From contig NC_079882.1 in the NCBI RefSeq assembly GCF_029227915.1, positions 24,681,001 to 24,745,000 of the forward strand: DNA of 64,000 nt, given 5' to 3'. The DNA is from Hydractinia symbiolongicarpus. Lineage: Eukaryota > Cnidaria > Hydrozoa > Anthoathecata > Hydractiniidae. Under the pieces are notes generated by a model. That model did not search any database and was not told the origin of the DNA. It saw only the letters and a list, made by a program, of their open reading frames with translations. The number at the start of each line of letters is the position of its first letter. The stretch's first letter is position 1. The position numbers and the translations under genes are program-made. Of the stretch, positions 1-11,694 are shown in pieces.

Positions 1-480
1 AGCTAGGTTAGCTGTGCGGCACGGTTGGATATTGGATTTATAAGCTGCTCCGAGCTAAACTCTGTAAATATTTTATAGGTTCGGCTCTGCTCGACACGGT
101 TTATATAATAGACCTGTGAATCACGAAATACGGTTTAGTATATAAAAATATGATTCATGATTCCTAAAATATTTTTATTACGTTTTTAATTACTTTATCA
201 TCATTGGATGACCTTTAAGATTATTTCTTATATAAAATTGAGAAAGCGCCTGTTAAAAGAAAATTGGATGAGGTACTTGAATAAATGTTGACTCATCTCC
301 TGTCCAGTTCATCCAGACAGTATGATATTATGTTTGTGACATCTATAATTTATTTAAAATTTCCATACTATTTTTCACAGCCTAACCTGCGCATAAGATA
401 TGAGCTACAATATTCTGGTAAAAATAGGCTGACAGGTGTTCATAAAACATTTTCTTGAAACAATTTTAAATTGACTTAAG

Positions 481-950
481 CAGGGTGACCACTCCTTCTT
501 AAATTCCTTAAATAACCTTAGAAAAAGAAAATCTCCTTAAAAGAACTTAAATATACTTAAAAAATTAAAATTTTAGCTATTCTTCTTAATTTCTCCTGAT
601 TTCTTTTTATTTCTGATTGTAACCTTTTTGGAAATGTGTTCATGGATTGTTTATCACCAGTGAAATAAGACGTATTTCTCTGTTACCTGAAATCCTATAT
701 TTTCTATCTTTCAGGGCATAATTTATATGTATATTGTATAATATGTATAATTTTCTTATCATAGAACATAGTATGTAACACAAAAAGATAAAGAACTAAA
801 ATTGGATTTCTCCTTATTTATCCTGATTCTTTGATTTTTTTATTCTCGTTCGCAGCAAAATATCCTTAAAAAATGTCAATTTGTCTCCTTAATTCTCCTT
901 AATATCCTTAATATCCTTCCTTTGTTCACATTTTATTAGTGGTCACCCTG
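481..950. mobile_element. Short non-autonomous TIR element (MITE)
   Basis: The 470-bp block begins CAGGGTGACCACT and ends with its exact 13-bp reverse complement. It is flanked on both sides by TTAAG (476-480 and 951-955), read as the target duplication. The interior is non-coding and rich in degenerate TCCTTAA runs. The CAG..CTG ends recall hAT elements, but a 5-bp duplication is not the usual 8 bp, so the superfamily is left open. Confidence 0.65.
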
Positions 951-1096
951 TTAAGGTTGATATTCTAACTTGAAGCGAAAGATGAAATCAACCTTGTAGA
1001 AAGGGAATCAAAGGATAGTCTTACCATAAACAAAAAACATATAACCAACGGAAAAAACAATTAAACATTGTCCGTTTTGTTCTCGATTAGGTTTAC

Positions 1097-1330
1097 AGGG
1101 TAGCCAGACCTGAAGAACCTGGAAAAGTCGGGAAGTTTTAAAATTGAGTGAAAAAAGCAGTGAAATGCAAGTAGTTTAGTAATTTTTTTAGAAGCGAGAT
1201 ATAAGAATGTCGTTGTAGCTAAAACTCGGTAGTCAACCATATTAGCAAGATAGTGCATGTTGTTACACGTAGGAAGTCAAGGAAATTTTCGTTTTATTCA
1301 AGTAAAAGTCAGAGAAAATTAAAATTAGCC
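1097..1330. repeat. Decayed CAGGGTAGCCA-type dispersed repeat
   Basis: It starts CAGGGTAGCCAGACCTG, followed by an 'acctggaaaagtcgggaag' stretch and, downstream, 'gtcaaggaaattttc'. This resembles the ends of short hAT-like non-autonomous repeats found in many animals. A related half-end occurs near 50106 (AGGGTGGCCACTACGCC). Boundaries are approximate. Confidence 0.35.
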
Positions 1331-2270
1331 AACCACCATGTCCATGACCATGACCACAACAAAGAGACAAAAAAATACTTTAGGGAGAAAATTTGACGGG
1401 AAGGAAAATTTGGTGGAAAGTAAATTTGGTGGAATTGATGGATTTTAATTTTAGCGGATGACAAAAGTATTAAATTTGGCAGGCGAAAAAAACTTTTTTG
1501 GAAAATAAATCATGAAAGTTGATTTTTTCTTTTGGGCAACAGCATAAGTTATTTGAAGACCAATCATAAACTTAGTTAAAAAAGAAAGTCATTCATCGTC
1601 AATTATTAAGATTAAAACTTTTTCATGAAAATCCTTTTTTCTTACCAGAATTTTTAAAATCAAAGGAAAGCGAAATATACTTAATTTTGGGGGGAATTCC
1701 ATTTGGAAGATTTCTTGTCAAAACCACTAAATTCGCCAAATTTTCATTTCATGTGTCTTTCGTTTTTGATTGGTTTTTTAAAAATATATCTTCAACAGGG
1801 TTTACTCCACCTCCACGTCACGTGATAGACTTTAATACCTTAGCCTGTGATTTCCAAACTAACTAATGTGGAAATGTTTACTCTCTTTCAAGAGTGGATA
1901 AATAAATGTCTGTCATGACGCCTAATAAAGATAAACAAATATGATGACTATATATAAGTAAAATGAACAAAATATCTTTTTTATATAACTTCCATGTAAA
2001 TAGGTCTATTATTTTTCTTAGCTTGTTAAAAAAATCACCGAGGAAATATTTGTTTTTGTTCATAGCATCTCCTTTAAATCTTCTTGTTGAATGGAACAGA
2101 ACGTAAACATGTTACTAGTGATGATGTAAATAAATATAGAATTTGACATATCAGTTGAATATGTTAAAAACCAAATCTAGTTTCTGTTGACATTTTTTTT
2201 GCACGAATCAAGGAGAGATAGTTACTCCATTTTTTAGTCCATCTTTGACACTATGTTATAGACACCAATA

Positions 2271-2774
2271 TTAAATAGCCCATGTCGCCCTTTTATTATT
2301 TTCAAAACACAACCCATCAGTTGGAAATGCGCCATCTTGGGCAATCAATTTCCATCTTTCTTTCACGTACTCATTATCTTGTTTCCCGGTTGCTTCCGAA
2401 TCGGAATCATATCCTTTATCTAATTTTTCAAGTTTCAATTTATGCTCTGCAATTTGCGAGCGTAAAGTAATCATTATTTTTGTTAGTTGTTTATCTTTTG
2501 ACTTCATTTTTATCAACTCATCCTTAATCCAACCAATGGCTTTGTTTATTCCATCAATTCTATCACCTTCTGCAGCATTTTTTCCAAGTATAAAAGATTT
2601 AGGAAAAATATTCAAATCTGTCTCGATGTCCTCGATAGAGTTCGTTAACTTTGTTGATGCACCAGGAGAGGTATCCGAGTCTATGCCACTATCAGCTGAG
2701 GAGATGCATATAATTGGAAACTCACTTGGTGGCATCGACTTTGAATGATGACTACTATGTTCGCTTGATGTCAT
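2271..2774 (-). CDS. FAM167-family protein, single exon
   Basis: This 167-residue protein has a conserved-looking core at about residues 72-118: an 'I.KAI.WIKDEL..M..KDKQL...M..LRSQI..HKL' helix. It matches what I recall of the vertebrate FAM167A/B signature (acidic residues before a W-[IL]-x-x-EL helix, then 'QL...LM.LR..I..LK'). The first 60 residues are Ser/Asp-rich and likely disordered, and contain DSGIDS (28-33), an exact beta-TrCP phosphodegron pattern. The C-terminus (WKLIAQDGAFPTDG) is not part of the core as I know it. There is no signal peptide or membrane segment. FAM167 proteins are poorly characterised; non-canonical NF-kB signalling has been proposed in vertebrates. The ATG at 2774 follows no in-frame upstream alternative. 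The gene is intronless and isolated. Family assignment is by recalled motif similarity. Confidence 0.75.
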   Translation of the reverse strand: MTSSEHSSHHSKSMPPSEFPIICISSADSGIDSDTSPGASTKLTNSIEDIETDLNIFPKSFILGKNAAEGDRIDGINKAIGWIKDELIKMKSKDKQLTKIMITLRSQIAEHKLKLEKLDKGYDSDSEATGKQDNEYVKERWKLIAQDGAFPTDGLCFENNKRATWAI

Positions 2775-4581
2775 GTTAAATTTTCACAAATCACAGAGAC
2801 ACGTTTCACTGACTTTTGTTTAACTCTGTTGTGTTCTTTCAAAATATATTTTCTATTTATATCAACTCTTGAGAAAATTTATGTGAGAATAAATTTTACT
2901 TTTATTAAAAATGTTTATGTTATTGCATGGTTTCTTTCACAACCCCCTGAATCCAATCATTTATCGTTATCAATCCCTGTAAAGTCTGCTACACAGTCAG
3001 GAGGGTGGTGTAACGCGATACCAATTAGAAGAATCGTGCTAACTTAACTCTTTGTGTAACCGTTATGCAAATATGATATCTATATCTTGACTTAAGCTGA
3101 TCCTTGACGGTGATATATAATTTCCTTCTCACTAAAATAAATAAAACAAAACAAATAAAATCATTTCAGACATACAAAATAGGTTTAGTATCGGTTAAAA
3201 AACTTCCAACCAAACCGAAATATTTCTTGATTAATCTTTTTAATATATACATAATATCTTCTTGTGGTTAAAATGTCATTATTAATTGACTACTGTTAGA
3301 TTTCATATTCATTATTTCGATCAGCGTTTTAATTCATCCTTTACGAAGTGCTCATTTTTATATTTTTTATGACGTAATTCGAGGCTTCAGTATAACGTGC
3401 AGCTCACAGGCAAAACGAATGATTTTTCGCGTCTATATAGCTAGCTCTTTAATTAAAAAACTTTCCACATGCAGTCTTCCCAATTTGAATTCCCGCGCAT
3501 CAGGGAACGATTACCGACACGTTGAACTAATTGTTTTATCGAAGCAAATTCGACAATTCATGTCCGCAATTTAATTGGTAGTTACAGATGTTTTATCATT
3601 GTCAGATTTTTCTTTATCTAAATTTTACATTTTAGGTTTTTCTTTTCTGAAAACAAACTTACAGTTTGAACATTCCCAGTAATAACTTTCACTTAAAGAA
3701 ATTACTGGCAGCCGACGTGAAGTCCAAAAGCTACATATAAATTTCATAACGATGGATTTAAAACTCGTATTTAACCATGGCGTGTTAATATTACATGTCG
3801 CTTTAATATTTCCTTAACACGTTTTTTCAACTTTTCTCCGTTGTAACTTCCAGTAAAGTAACCTTGCACTAAAAGTGACTCGCTATATTAATTTAAATTG
3901 GGCAACTCTGTCATTTAATATTGACATTGTAAAGTCGACTGCGTGTCCAGATCTTTCTATTATGAATGCACCTATGCGACACCCTCCTTCCCAGGGATTT
4001 TTTCCCGCTATTTAATATCAAAAAAGGTTTCTCTGTTATTTAAATAATCGTATTATTTTTCTCAAAATGGTTGCACTGCAGCTCGGAGTCCTCACAATAA
4101 CTTTATTACTTCATGCTAACAGGCGAAGAAAATGCACGAAATAGCGATGCGGAAATATGTACGACGATAGAAAATCTAAATTGGCAAATCTGTGGATTCT
4201 TCCACAGCCATAACGACTAGTTTAATGATTGCTGTACGTCGATCAATTTTTGTCTCATAAAATTATTTTTGGTGTCTTTGTAAGAACATACAAATTGTAT
4301 AATTTCTAATTTTTGTTATCTATACTACTTGTTGAAAATCTCACACGTTTCACACGAAAGAAAATTTATTTTGGCAAAACGTTTCTTGTGACGTCAGATA
4401 TTCGTATAAACAAAACAGCACAGTTATCTCTCTTATTTAAAAACCGATATGCAAGTGGGAACTTCTAACGGAAAGTGTTAAAAATCAATATATATAATAA
4501 TTTTTTATGAACACTTATTGTACACTTCTTTGATCTACTTCGCTTGGCTCTCATTCTGGTAGTTTCTTATCCTCCAGTGTA

Positions 4582-4679
4582 ACCTGGTCCCTAGGGCTCT
4601 TCTGCGTCTATAATATTCTGATGGAGGGGAGCCTACCCGCCAGAATATTATAGGCGTAAAAGAGCCCCGGGGACGAGGT
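4582..4679. mobile_element. Hairpin MITE of the CTCGTCCCC family
   Basis: Two 39-bp arms (4582-4620 and 4641-4679) are inverted with about six mismatches around a 20-bp loop. The outer arms contain GTCCCTAGGGCTCTT and its counterpart AGAGCCCCGGGGAC; the inner arms share CTATAATATTCTG. Similar outer motifs recur singly near 10776, 10829, 17282, 37206, 39854 and 63748, suggesting a dispersed family. Confidence 0.55.
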
Positions 4680-7600
4680 GGCCTCCATTGCAATTTTAAG
4701 CAAGTTTCTTAAATAAATGAAATGTCCGACAAAACAGGAATAATTTTTTTTCAAAACGTCTAAATTTGAGCTGAGTCTGGATGTGCTGCAGCTTCAAATG
4801 TTCTTATTTTTGCGTTCCTCCGAACAGGGAAATATATTTGGCCAGTATTACGGATAAGATAAACATTGTTACGAATTAGAATTTTTGATAAAAATATTAA
4901 CCAACCTCTGTTATATGAGCGGTTTCAAATTAAGGCTACCTCAATAAATAGGCCTAAAATTTATTTAAAATTGCGAAAAATGACTAGTGGATCGGGAAAA
5001 ATCTTTGCGATTATTTGCGAAAATTAATACTCGCGAAATTCCTTGCGAAAAAAAAGAACAAATTTATCACCAAGTTCTCCTGAAATATCTCTGCATTCCT
5101 TTGTACACCATATAAAATTTTTAAAAGCTGAATTACTATTTTTTGACTGAGTTCTGCGAGTAAAAGATCTATCTATGAAAAAAACTACAACAATAGAAAA
5201 TACTCTACAAATATATATGAATGGCCTAATTAGCCTATAAACAGGACAAACTCATCCCCAGAGCTTTTTAATTTTTGATCATCGAGAGGCAAAAATAAAG
5301 TTGTTAAAAATGTAACAGGGCGAAGAGAAAAGGGCGTAGAAAAAAATTGATGAGAAAACAGCTCTCGTAACTTACCATCCAGCAAAGCTGCTGTAAATGA
5401 TATCCGATTTCATACACACAAAACATTTTTGTTTTATGAGCTCGAGTAAAAAATTCACAGAGAATATAATTAAATTAATCATGAATTTTATACTCGATAT
5501 AAATTATTAATCGTGCGATTAGCTAATTAAACTCATGTATTTCAAATGCCAGCTTTTTTATGACGAAGTTATAAACATTTTAAACACACCACCACTGCAC
5601 GCTTGATGTAGAATGTTCGTAAATTTTTTATAGCTTGATAGAATCTTTCAATTTCTTTGGCCTGAGTAACTATGAATTTATATATGTATCTTCATGAGCT
5701 AACAACTGTCAACATCCATAATATCGTCATTTTCTCAGAAAAATTAAAACTATTAAAGCTCACTTTCAACAGTCTCCTCCCCAGGACTCTTCTATCATAT
5801 TCTAACGGAATGGAACTTTCACTTAACTTTAAAACTTGTTTTATATTAGAATGGATTATTATCTTCGGACAGAAATGTCCAAATTGTTAATGCTACAGTC
5901 TAGAAGCTTTGTAAATAGATATTGTAGCCTTGCATAGCACCCATTGAAAACGTTTTCCAGACCCTTCTAAAAAATTCTTGAATACATCATAGTACACACT
6001 CTTGGGAAAGTTTAACTTTCACATATCTATATACTGTCTGTTTTAGCGCGAATCCGAGGTGGTAAATGATGTTGAAGATTCAAGATTTTGTTATCATGTC
6101 ATGTTGGCTTTACAGAAATTGTCGATATTTTCCATTGTCACAATTTTTAACCTGCAAGTTTATCGATATCAACGTAGCTAAGGGATGCGGTAACAAATTG
6201 GAGAGTATTAAAAAACCCGTCAAAATAGTGTTAGTCTTCCCCTTGTAAGGCCAACATCTTCTCCGATCTCCTTTGATACTTTTTATTTCTTGTTATTTTT
6301 ACTCATTATAGTTTCTCCTAAACTACGGCACTTGTGAAAGCACACCAACCACCTAACTTATTTAAGCAAGAAAGAAAGGATTCAAACTTTGTAGTCCTGG
6401 TATGACCCAATTGTAGTTTAATCAATGAGATTTCGCGCGCTTTGCCACAAATTCGAACCAAGGTATACGAACTTCTACAACAACTGTAGTGCGTCTAGTG
6501 ATTCCAAATTTAAGTAGCATGAAATTTCATGCTTGGCGAGGACATAAAAGAGAAAATATCCATCATTTTTCACGCTGTTTAATTATAAGCAACTAAATCG
6601 CGCGAAAATCTTCTTTCGTCTAAGATTAAATGTTTGTGCGTCTGCAGTTTTGAAAGTTAAAAAAGAAAATGAAAACGTGGACAAAATAATGATGAAAACC
6701 CCTGAATAATACCGATGTTTTGTTAAAAATAGCTGGTATATTTTGGGATTAAATAAGAAAGTGCAAGTCTTATATAAAAATGTGTGAAATGTAGATTATA
6801 TACTCTACACCATTTGCAAGTCCATATATAAAAACATGCAGGATCAGAATCAGTAAAACATTAAAAAAACCTTTACTCTGATGGTACAAGTTTTTCACCG
6901 TGAGAGGGGGTCAGTTATCTACACAATTTAAATAAAATTGCTACTTTTGTTAATTCATAAATATTGAAAAAATTAAATTTATTTTCATCTAAAATTTAGA
7001 GCGTTCTGATACAAAAAAAAAACGCTTATTAAATGCGTGCCGCACGACACAGAATAATGCTCAACAAATGCACGTATATTTTTTGTAATAACGGTTTAAT
7101 TTTAAATGGATTGTTATGGTTGCCCACGCGTAGAAATATTTAACGAGTCAAATATATGTTAACAAATCTAAATTTGTACATTTAAGGATTGTAATATATT
7201 GTTCAACAATTGTGATATATATGTCCAACGAGTACACGTTGAAAGTGTCATATATATATCCGATATAAATATAAATATATAAGTCTCTATACATGACTCT
7301 ATAATCTCTATGCATAGATATATCTTATATATATGAACCGTAGGGGTACCAGAAAACCAGGACAATTTAAATTTCTGCGGACACAGGCATACACTCAGGC
7401 GACAGTGACAAATTTAATTTTGTTACAAACGTACAAAAAGTTCATTTTAGTAAAAAGTTTTTTTGTTACCTGTAACAAGATAAAATCAAATTTAATTTTG
7501 TACCTTCTACTTGTAACAAAAATTAATGGTGTGAGAACAACAAGCTGCACTGGCAGCGCAAGTTAACATTTTTAGACAATAGTAATTGGCGAAAATTTGA

Positions 7601-8800
7601 TACTATCGCCTGAAAAAAATGTGTCGTGTTCTCGTTACTTAACTCTTTCATGTAATTATATTTTGCGAGTTATTTTTTGGAGTGTTTTTACCACCACTTA
7701 CTATCGTAAGATAATTGTAACAATCTTCCTAGTTTGTGATTTTTTTGACGAGAAGTCAGCCTCGACGTTTTTGTAGAGCTATTATAAAAAACACATAGAA
7801 TCTTTAAAACAAGAGTTCCAGACATTTAAGCCTATATCCGTAGTTAACACTCTAAAAAAGTACTCCCAAATAACGTCAGACAAGCCCCACCTTTTGCGAT
7901 TAAATCTTTGCACGTTTTCAAATAATAATACTAAAAAACAGACCAGTTCCTTATGCTTTGTGTATTTTACAGCGCGGAAAACATATTTAATATCCTTCAA
8001 ATGTAAATATTGGCGGTTTAACATATATATGAGTCGCTACACAAATATAGCTATGTGTTGTTAAACATATACATATGAACCATGTTCATATAATATGTTG
8101 GATTTGCTCACAATCTTTGAACATATATGACACGTTACACATATGTATCGTATTTGCCGGAACGACATCAAGTCCGAGCCGAGAAAATAGAAATTTAAAA
8201 AACCTTGTTTCTTATGACTTTTAAAAGTTGTTTCTGAAACAAGGGAATTAAATTTCTAACCTCAATAAAGATATTACCTAGTCATTCTATTATTATCACG
8301 GACCCCTGCAAAGCATGGTGAAAGTGATCTTATAAATACTTTTCTGTAATTTCTTTGTTTATGAGGAACTATAAAGAAATAACTTATCTACTTCACTAAA
8401 TTTTTATTATTTTTTACACGGCTTTTTAATCAAATTTTCTTACCAAGTTTGTTGAACAAACAAATTCAAATCTTCTAATCTTCACTTACTGACGGAAAAT
8501 GTGCTTGCTTTTCTTTTCTGTACTTTTTTCAAGGTTTTTACTTTTGTACAAACTACCCAACAAAACCTATTTTAGGCATGAAAAAGAAAGAGAGCACGAG
8601 TTTTGTTTATTCAAGAATAGAGCATGTGTTTGTGTGACGTCATGTATTACCACCCGCCTTTTTCCAGGCTTCTCAAGAAGCGCCTTTCTCTTTTCCTGGA
8701 GTATTTGCCTAATTTTGACCTAAATATAGGTGATAAGGGCTTGTGAAAACTTCGTATAGATATATTTGACTGTGTGATTACATAAAAAAAGTTGTTTAAT

Positions 8801-8946
8801 CTATGAAAAAATCCACGGGGTCGCCCGTCGCAACAAAGTGGGTAAAAATATATCGCATTTGCTATTTAGTGTACCTGCCATAGAATTATTTTTGCGCACA
8901 CACACACACAAAATACACACACACACACACACAGGTATTAATATAA
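8801..8946 (-). repeat. Degraded Helitron-like copy with CA microsatellite
   Basis: It contains 'aatccacggggtcgcccgtcg' and ends 'ggtattaatata', the same order of landmarks as the intact-ended copy at 39169-39312. The terminal CTAG has been lost. The usual GACA-rich segment is replaced or expanded into a CA run (about 8896-8933). Confidence 0.4.
8896..8933. repeat. (CA)n microsatellite
   Basis: An interrupted CA dinucleotide run of about 38 bp, broken by 'aaaat' in the middle. Confidence 0.9.
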
Positions 8947-9892
8947 GAGAAGTAAGTACAAATTTTTATTTTTTTTAAAAAAAAAGCTAATTTAGAAGAA
9001 CGTTGAAGCTCAGTCTTTGTTAAAAATCACAAACGATCTTTTAGAACATATCCAGTAAATAATTATAGATAAAAATTAAAAAAAACTGATGAAAACTCCC
9101 CGAATTCCCTTACCTCTGATTCCGTTCTTTGTTGAAACTCACCTAAAAAGCGCGTTGACGTCATAAATTTTAAAAAGTTCATTAAATAAGAACACCTCAA
9201 GAATATTTAAGACTTAAATTTTAGATGATATTCTTACCCAGGATAATTATCTTTTCCAGTTTTCTTGATTTTTTAAAACTAAACATTTTTTTTTCTCATA
9301 GTTTACGTAGGAGCAACTAGATAATTATTTAGGCTTTGTATAAAATACAACATAAAAACGCGGCTATTGATTTTTAACCATTTGTTTTTAAAATAGAAAT
9401 CACCTGTACCTTTTTTTTAAAAACACAGAACTTTATCAACTATAATTTTTATAGAATCTTTTTATATATAAATAACTTATTGGAAGACACTATTCAAATC
9501 ATATGTTGAAGATAGATAGAAAATATGCTTACAAAAAATTTTCGCGCTGCCTAAAATTACAAAGTCTGGGTATGTTCGTAAAACGTTCTTAACTTACCGT
9601 TCTATACGCGTGTATATATTTGAGTTCATTAACCTAGAAAACCACTGTTAAGTATCTGATGTTACTATTAATCATATCACTGGTACCCAACGCTTTTGTC
9701 TTAGTCAATTTATGCAGTCTTTTCCCAAAATCTTGTTAGTGCTAGATCACCCATAATTTGAGGAACCTTTTAAAACTTTAAAGAGAGTTTTTCAATTTTT
9801 TAGTAGCTTTTATAAAACGTATTTTAAAATGAGGCAAAAATCAATAATTTGATACAGCACATTTGTTACAGTCCAAAATTTCAAATACATCA

Positions 9893-9922
9893 CTCTCACT
9901 CTCTCTCTCTCTCTCTTTCTTT
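9893..9922. repeat. (CT)n microsatellite
   Basis: A short, slightly impure CT dinucleotide tract in non-coding sequence. Confidence 0.85.
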
Positions 9923-11551
9923 CAAACCCTCTTAGATTAGACAGAGAACGTTTTCATATACTGAAGCCTGATTTCCACTGAAAACGACGAGCTCATCGCC
10001 TTTAAAAAATCATCTCTTCTTTGTTGCCTTGGTTTATTAAAAAGATGTTCCCCGTCGCCTTTTTGAAATCAAATCAATTTTAAAAACAAGATAACGGAGC
10101 AGCAGCTTTCTTTATTACTTTTTATTTGACTTTATTAATATTTTGATAATATCCACAAAGTAAAAGGCATCAAAATGCTCGTCGAAACGAGGAAAATGAG
10201 TTTTCGAGACGATAAGGAAAGGCGACGGCTCAGCGCCTTTAGGGACAAACAGTCAGAATAGAGCAAGAAAAAAATTACAAACCCTGCGAATGAATAACAA
10301 CTCGCTGATGCGCGTGAGAAAAAAGAAATTAAAAGGAATCACCATTAAACCACCATATTCGTAGCATAAATTAATCTCACGATAAGACGCAAGTACGATC
10401 TTTTTTGCACGACTTTTTCCATTTATGGAAGATTAACATTTTCGCTTCAAGACACAAAAGATAAAATTATCCCGCACATGCTCGTATTCAACACTTGTTT
10501 TTGTGTTGTAAAGAAGAACAGAATCAGCAGATTTTTTTAATTGCGAATTAACCTTCATGAATTTTAATTTTATCTATGACAGATGCTTGTTGTTAGAACC
10601 ACGTGGCGTATTATTTATCATTTTATTTTTTATTATCTATTTTTATTATACATGTTATATTAACATTTAATTAGCGATTTTTTCGTCAACAAGTGGATCT
10701 TAAGGAGCCCTGGGTTATCCTATAGCTACATTTGGGATGGTATGTCAAAAATTGATATAGGTGCGAAGATCTTGCCCAATCTCGTCCCCAGTGCATCTTG
10801 TATCTTTTCTAACATCGGATGACAACAGGCGCTGGGAAAGAGGTTGGATCTTGCCTTTTTTGCATCACTTATTTACTTTGTTTTGCTCTTAAATTGGTGC
10901 TACGATTAGTGATTTAAATTTTTTCCCCAAGTTGATAAAGTGTAAATAAACTATTAGTAGTCCTGCTATATAACAACCTCGCGCCCAAACTCTCTTTTCG
11001 CCTTTTTAGCTAATATCGAGGGATGTCCCAATGAAAAAATGGCTGCACGTGGATTCCTACACATGGCAAACACTAGCGGATTTCCCAAAATGCTACCTTT
11101 CTAATTAGAACATAAAAATTATAAGAATATTAAATACTAAAAATAAAAACTGCATACCTTTCATTTCAAATCACTTTTTTAAAACAACAATTACTGAAAA
11201 TAAGAAATACAAATAAAGGGTTTTTCATTTTGTGACGTATTTAAATAATGGAGGGACGAAAAGTTGATTTATTTCTTTGGTTTTACCAGCTCCTCCTACA
11301 GTTAAATGAAATCAGAAAAAAAAGAAAAGATATGCGGCGTCTTATTGAATATTCATTATGTAATTTTACTTAAAATGTTATTAAAAAATAACTGCCATAG
11401 AAATTTCTGTTTTTCAAATTAAACTGAAGAAATTGAGGGGGACATTATTTAATATAACGACAGTCACAACCGAATTACTAGTTTGCTTATTTATCGCCGT
11501 TTTAAGAATTTGTTTTGATGTTTTGTGTTTGCAAATAGATGCATAAAAATT

Positions 11552-11557
11552 TTTATT
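11552..11557 (-). terminator. Candidate polyadenylation signal for the chitinase gene
   Basis: AATAAA on the minus strand, about 140 bp beyond the chitinase stop codon. This is the first canonical hexamer I saw downstream. Such hexamers are frequent by chance in AT-rich DNA. Confidence 0.35.
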
Positions 11558-11694
11558 AAACTAAGCCACGCTGAAATTTAAAAACGGTTTTTGTAATTGG
11601 TGAAACAGATGTGCTGTTGTTTCTCTACATAAAATAACAGAAAAAGTTAAAAGAAATTACCAAAATAACAAATAAAACTTTAAGCACATGCAAC

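Larger units (their letters stand above)
1..2270. other. Intergenic region with TIR-element debris
   Basis: No convincing gene is visible. The stretch is AT-rich and contains one short terminal-inverted-repeat element (481-950) and a decayed relative of a CAGGGTRGCCA-type repeat (about 1097-1330). Short open frames here lack codon structure or recognisable motifs. Confidence 0.6.
2775..11694. other. Gene-poor intergenic region
   Basis: About 8.9 kb without a supportable gene. It contains a hairpin MITE (4582-4679), a degraded Helitron-like copy with a CA microsatellite (8801-8946), a CT microsatellite (9893-9922) and an inverted pair of CTCGTCCCCAG-type motifs (about 10767-10850). Open frames of 60-110 codons at 5672, 7333 and 8499 (+) and 7782 (-) show no motifs. 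Confidence 0.6.
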
